From an uncultured Propionibacteriaceae bacterium (GTDB taxonomy: Bacteria > Actinomycetota > Actinomycetes > Propionibacteriales > Propionibacteriaceae), in NCBI GenBank assembly GCA_936924635.1, contig CAKZHP010000045.1, positions 1-62,487 on the forward strand: a DNA stretch of 62,487 nt, written 5' to 3'. Below, piece after piece: positions 60,002 to 62,487 of this stretch (position 1 is the first letter of the stretch; each line of letters begins with the position of its first letter). A program made the position numbers and the translations under genes. A model generated the notes under the pieces. The model did not search any database, was not told the origin of the DNA, and saw only the letters and a list, made by a program, of their open reading frames with translations.

Positions 60002-62487
60002 ATGACTGACTCACGCAATCCCGACGGACGCCCCTTCGACGAGTTCGACCGCGAGCTCGACCAGGAATGGGCTGCCGGGCGTCACGAGCTGGGGCGCGTC
60101 TACGACGACAACGACGACGTACGCGATGCGCGCGACTCCGCTGCCGCCGCGGACTCGGGCTTCGTGCCGAACGACGCGGTCGAGGGGTACTCCCCCGCCG
60201 CCGACGCCGCTCCCTCCGATGCCGTCACCGGCGCCCCGGGGTTCGCCGGCCAGTGGGCGCCGGGCGCGGACTCGCGCGAGCAGACGGCGGCTGGTGAGCG
60301 CCTCGGAGAGGCGTGGGACGGTGCTCGCCCGGCGACCGGTTCGGAGGGGTTCGGCGAGCAGTGGGCCGGTGACAACCAGCCGGAGACCCGCACCTCGGCC
60401 GCGGACGAGCAGGAGGCCGCCCGGCAGGAGTTCGCCGACAAGTGGGTCGGTGACGTGCCCAGCCACGAGTCGCAGCAGACCGTCGAGCAGGGTGCGCAGA
60501 GCGATCGCAGCAGCTTCTACGACGACGCCATGTACGCCCCGGCGCCCGGCGTCGCCGGTACGGCAGCGCCCGCAACCGGCCAGGAGCTGTCTGGTGACCG
60601 TACGGGCCTCAACGACCGTGCCGAGGACCTGGCTGACCGTTCCCGCGACGAGGGGTTCCTGGACCGGGCCGAGGACAAGCTCGACCAGGCGTGGGACTCC
60701 GACCAGAACCGCCCCGGCTACGTGGGTGACCGGCCCGGCGACGACCAGACCGGCCGCGACCTCACCGACCGCGACCTTGCGGACCGGACCGGCGACAACG
60801 CCTGGGCCACTGACCGTCGCGACGACCTGGACGCCGACCGTGCCCGCACCGGCGCCGACCCCGACCCCAACGCCGACCTCACCCCCGGCGTCCCCGGCAC
60901 CGCCACCGGCGCCCTCGCCGGGGCAGAGCTGAGCGCCTCCGGCCTCGGCGCCGCAGCCGGCACCGGCGCCGCCGGTGCCCTCGCCGGCACCTCCGGCATC
61001 CTCGACCCCGACACCGACCGCGACCAGCGCGACGCGACCGACCTGCCCGGTGAGAACACCGACCGGACCGACTCGGCCACCCGCACCGACCGCCCCCTCG
61101 ACGACACAGGCATCGACCGGCCCGGCCTCCAGGGCGAGCACGACTCCCTGGTCGACGACGCCCCCCGCACCGAGGTCGTCGAGACCAGCGACGGACGCCT
61201 CGTGGAGGTCGACCCCAACCGCCCCGCCGAGCTCCGCGACATCGACGCCGACCCCGAGATGCCCCGCATCGTCGACGCCACCTCGGTCCAGGGCGGCCGG
61301 GCGCAGACAGGTTCCGTGACCACCGGCACCCCGGCGCGGTACGGCGATCAGAGCGACCGTGCCGAGGACGTGGCCGACCGCTCCCGCGACGAGGGCCTCC
61401 TCGACCGGGCCGAAGACAAGATCGACCAGGCGTGGGACTCCGACCGTGGCCGGCCCGGCTACGTCGGCGACCAGCCGGGCCCCGACAACGGCACCGGTCT
61501 GACCGGTCGCGACGACGCGGAGGCCCGCCCTGCCGCAGGCCTCGAGGGCGGCGCGACGCCGCTCAGCCAGACCGACCGCGACGCCGCGGCCACCGGCCGT
61601 GACCAGGGGCTGCTCGGCCAGAGCTGGAACGCCGAGAACCAGGAGCCGGGGGCGGCTGGTTACCAGCCCGCCGAGGGCCGGTCCGACGTGGAGACTGCTC
61701 ACGAGCAGCTCGACAACGCTCCTCTCGACGGTCTGGGCGCCGGCCTGGGTGCCTCCCTGGCGACCGGTGCCGTGGCGAGCCACCGCATCGACCCGGATCA
61801 GCCGGCCCCGACGCAGGAAGACCTGCGCCACGTCACGTCTGGCAGCGACCGTGCCGTCACCGACCTCACCGACGCCGCGCCGGCGTCGAGCCGCGGCACC
61901 GAGCCGGGGTACGTGGCCGCTCGGCCCAGTGACACCGACGACCTGGCAGGCCGTGGCGTCACCGACGAGGACCTCGCGGGCGAGCGGGACGTCGACCGCG
62001 ACCTGACCACCGTCCGCGACGAGCGCGACCCCGATCTGGAGGCCGATCGTGACCAGGCCGTCAGCGAGGGTGCCAGCGGGCGTACGCAGCTCGTGGAGCA
62101 TGCCGACGGCCGCCTCGTCGAGGTGGACACCACCCGCCCTGCCGAGCTCCGCGACATCGACGCCGACCCCGAGATGCCTCGCATCGTCGACGCCACCCAG
62201 TCCGCCGGCCCCGGCTCCTCCCAGCCCGGCCAGACCGGCGGCGAGGACGTCCACACCGGCTTCCAGGGTGCTCAGGCGCCCCTCGGCTCGAGCGATCGCG
62301 CCGAGGACGTGGCTGACCGTTCCCGTGACGAGGGGTTCCTCGACCGGGCCGAGGACAAGCTCGACCAGGCGTGGGACTCCGACCATGACCGCCCCGGCTA
62401 CGTGGGTGACCGGCCCGGCGACGACCAGCGCGATGCCGGACACGGCCTGACCGGTGCTGCCGCGGCCGGGCTCGCCGCCGCGGGCCT
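60002..62487 (+). CDS. Very acidic, repeat-built protein (incomplete at right edge)
   Basis: At least 828 residues are open from ATG 60002 (AGGAG 8 nt upstream) to the window end. It is dominated by Asp, Arg, Glu, Gly and Ala, has no signal peptide and no known domain. Three 45-residue units, DRAEDLADRSRDEGFLDRAE then DKLDQAWDSD and RPGYVGDRPG, lie at about residues 205, 452 and 765. Two 31-residue units, DGRLVEVD-RPAEL then RDIDADPEMPRIVDAT, lie at about 397 and 702. Gly/Ala stretches (GLGAAAGTGAAGALAG) separate them. It looks intrinsically disordered. A hydrophilin-like stress role is possible but unproven. Antisense open frames across it are composition artefacts. Confidence 0.8.
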   Translation, partial: MTDSRNPDGRPFDEFDRELDQEWAAGRHELGRVYDDNDDVRDARDSAAAADSGFVPNDAVEGYSPAADAAPSDAVTGAPGFAGQWAPGADSREQTAAGERLGEAWDGARPATGSEGFGEQWAGDNQPETRTSAADEQEAARQEFADKWVGDVPSHESQQTVEQGAQSDRSSFYDDAMYAPAPGVAGTAAPATGQELSGDRTGLNDRAEDLADRSRDEGFLDRAEDKLDQAWDSDQNRPGYVGDRPGDDQTGRDLTDRDLADRTGDNAWATDRRDDLDADRARTGADPDPNADLTPGVPGTATGALAGAELSASGLGAAAGTGAAGALAGTSGILDPDTDRDQRDATDLPGENTDRTDSATRTDRPLDDTGIDRPGLQGEHDSLVDDAPRTEVVETSDGRLVEVDPNRPAELRDIDADPEMPRIVDATSVQGGRAQTGSVTTGTPARYGDQSDRAEDVADRSRDEGLLDRAEDKIDQAWDSDRGRPGYVGDQPGPDNGTGLTGRDDAEARPAAGLEGGATPLSQTDRDAAATGRDQGLLGQSWNAENQEPGAAGYQPAEGRSDVETAHEQLDNAPLDGLGAGLGASLATGAVASHRIDPDQPAPTQEDLRHVTSGSDRAVTDLTDAAPASSRGTEPGYVAARPSDTDDLAGRGVTDEDLAGERDVDRDLTTVRDERDPDLEADRDQAVSEGASGRTQLVEHADGRLVEVDTTRPAELRDIDADPEMPRIVDATQSAGPGSSQPGQTGGEDVHTGFQGAQAPLGSSDRAEDVADRSRDEGFLDRAEDKLDQAWDSDHDRPGYVGDRPGDDQRDAGHGLTGAAAAGLAAAG

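Noticed and set aside
60011..62443. 810-aa minus-strand Val/Gly/Ala-rich frame opposite the acidic repeat protein
   Set aside because: The plus frame has an SD, a promoter and repeats conserved at protein level with third-position changes; the minus frame is a shadow.

Overview
The window is GC-rich (roughly 70 percent), densely coded DNA from an actinobacterium. Evidence for this includes GTG starts, TANNNT -10 boxes placed 6-7 nt before leaderless start codons, a DtxR/IdeR iron box, a CIRCE element, an FbpABC iron transporter, a polyphosphate glucokinase, a DUF5302 protein, and a MaoC-FabG4-FadA2 cluster arranged as in mycobacteria. The very frequent GTACG word and the eukaryotic-type UDP-glucose pyrophosphorylase suggest Propionibacteriales (Propionibacteriaceae or Nocardioidaceae). 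That placement is inference. No phage, IS transposase, CRISPR array or rRNA was seen.

Layout. 1-2.9 kb: an exported-protein fragment, a small membrane protein with a frame-damaged paralogue, and a GMC oxidoreductase. 3.1-6.5 kb: a translationally coupled ATP-grasp / alpha-E / transglutaminase operon. 6.65-10.3 kb: an iron-box-controlled Fe(III) ABC importer (fbpABC). 10.4-15.7 kb: two tandem DUF4190 membrane proteins with terminators, a DUF2277 protein, an aldo/keto reductase, an anchored nuclease, citrate synthase and a coupled zinc-ribbon protein. 15.7-22.3 kb: a Tat-exported sialidase-like protein, adenosine deaminase, a HAD phosphatase, a secreted subtilase with three C-terminal repeats, and DUF5302. 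22.4-28.5 kb: half an ABC-F gene, an aldo/keto reductase, a methyltransferase, ppgK, a zinc alcohol dehydrogenase and tRNA-Leu(CAG). 29.2-33.5 kb: a GH63-like glucosidase and a P450. 33.6-37.8 kb: the galactose locus (galE, UDP-sugar pyrophosphorylase, galK) with a ruined glycosyltransferase between the divergent arms. 38-48.5 kb: SRPBCC proteins, a CIRCE-controlled Hsp20, a broken VOC gene, a GPH sugar symporter, an AlkZ-like winged-helix protein, a serine hydrolase, an eroded sialic-acid locus (nanE intact, nanA deleted internally, oligopeptide-type ATPase stump), a GNAT protein and an AEC transporter with a leader peptide. 49-53.2 kb: two Gfo/Idh/MocA oxidoreductases and small unknown proteins. 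53.4-59.7 kb: a beta-oxidation-type regulon in which a TetR gene and the thiolase-FabG-MaoC operon diverge from a compound palindrome carrying both -10 boxes, followed by an acyl-CoA oxidase-like gene. 60-62.5 kb: the start of a very acidic, repeat-built protein that runs off the window.

Two features stand out beyond ordinary genes. First, at least four families of short dispersed intergenic palindromes are present. Three have copies of exactly constant length (78, 75 and 58 bp). Second, about nine genes are decayed or truncated, often close to these repeats. Together with the repeat-rich acidic protein and the leader peptide, these are the best candidates for undescribed biology here.
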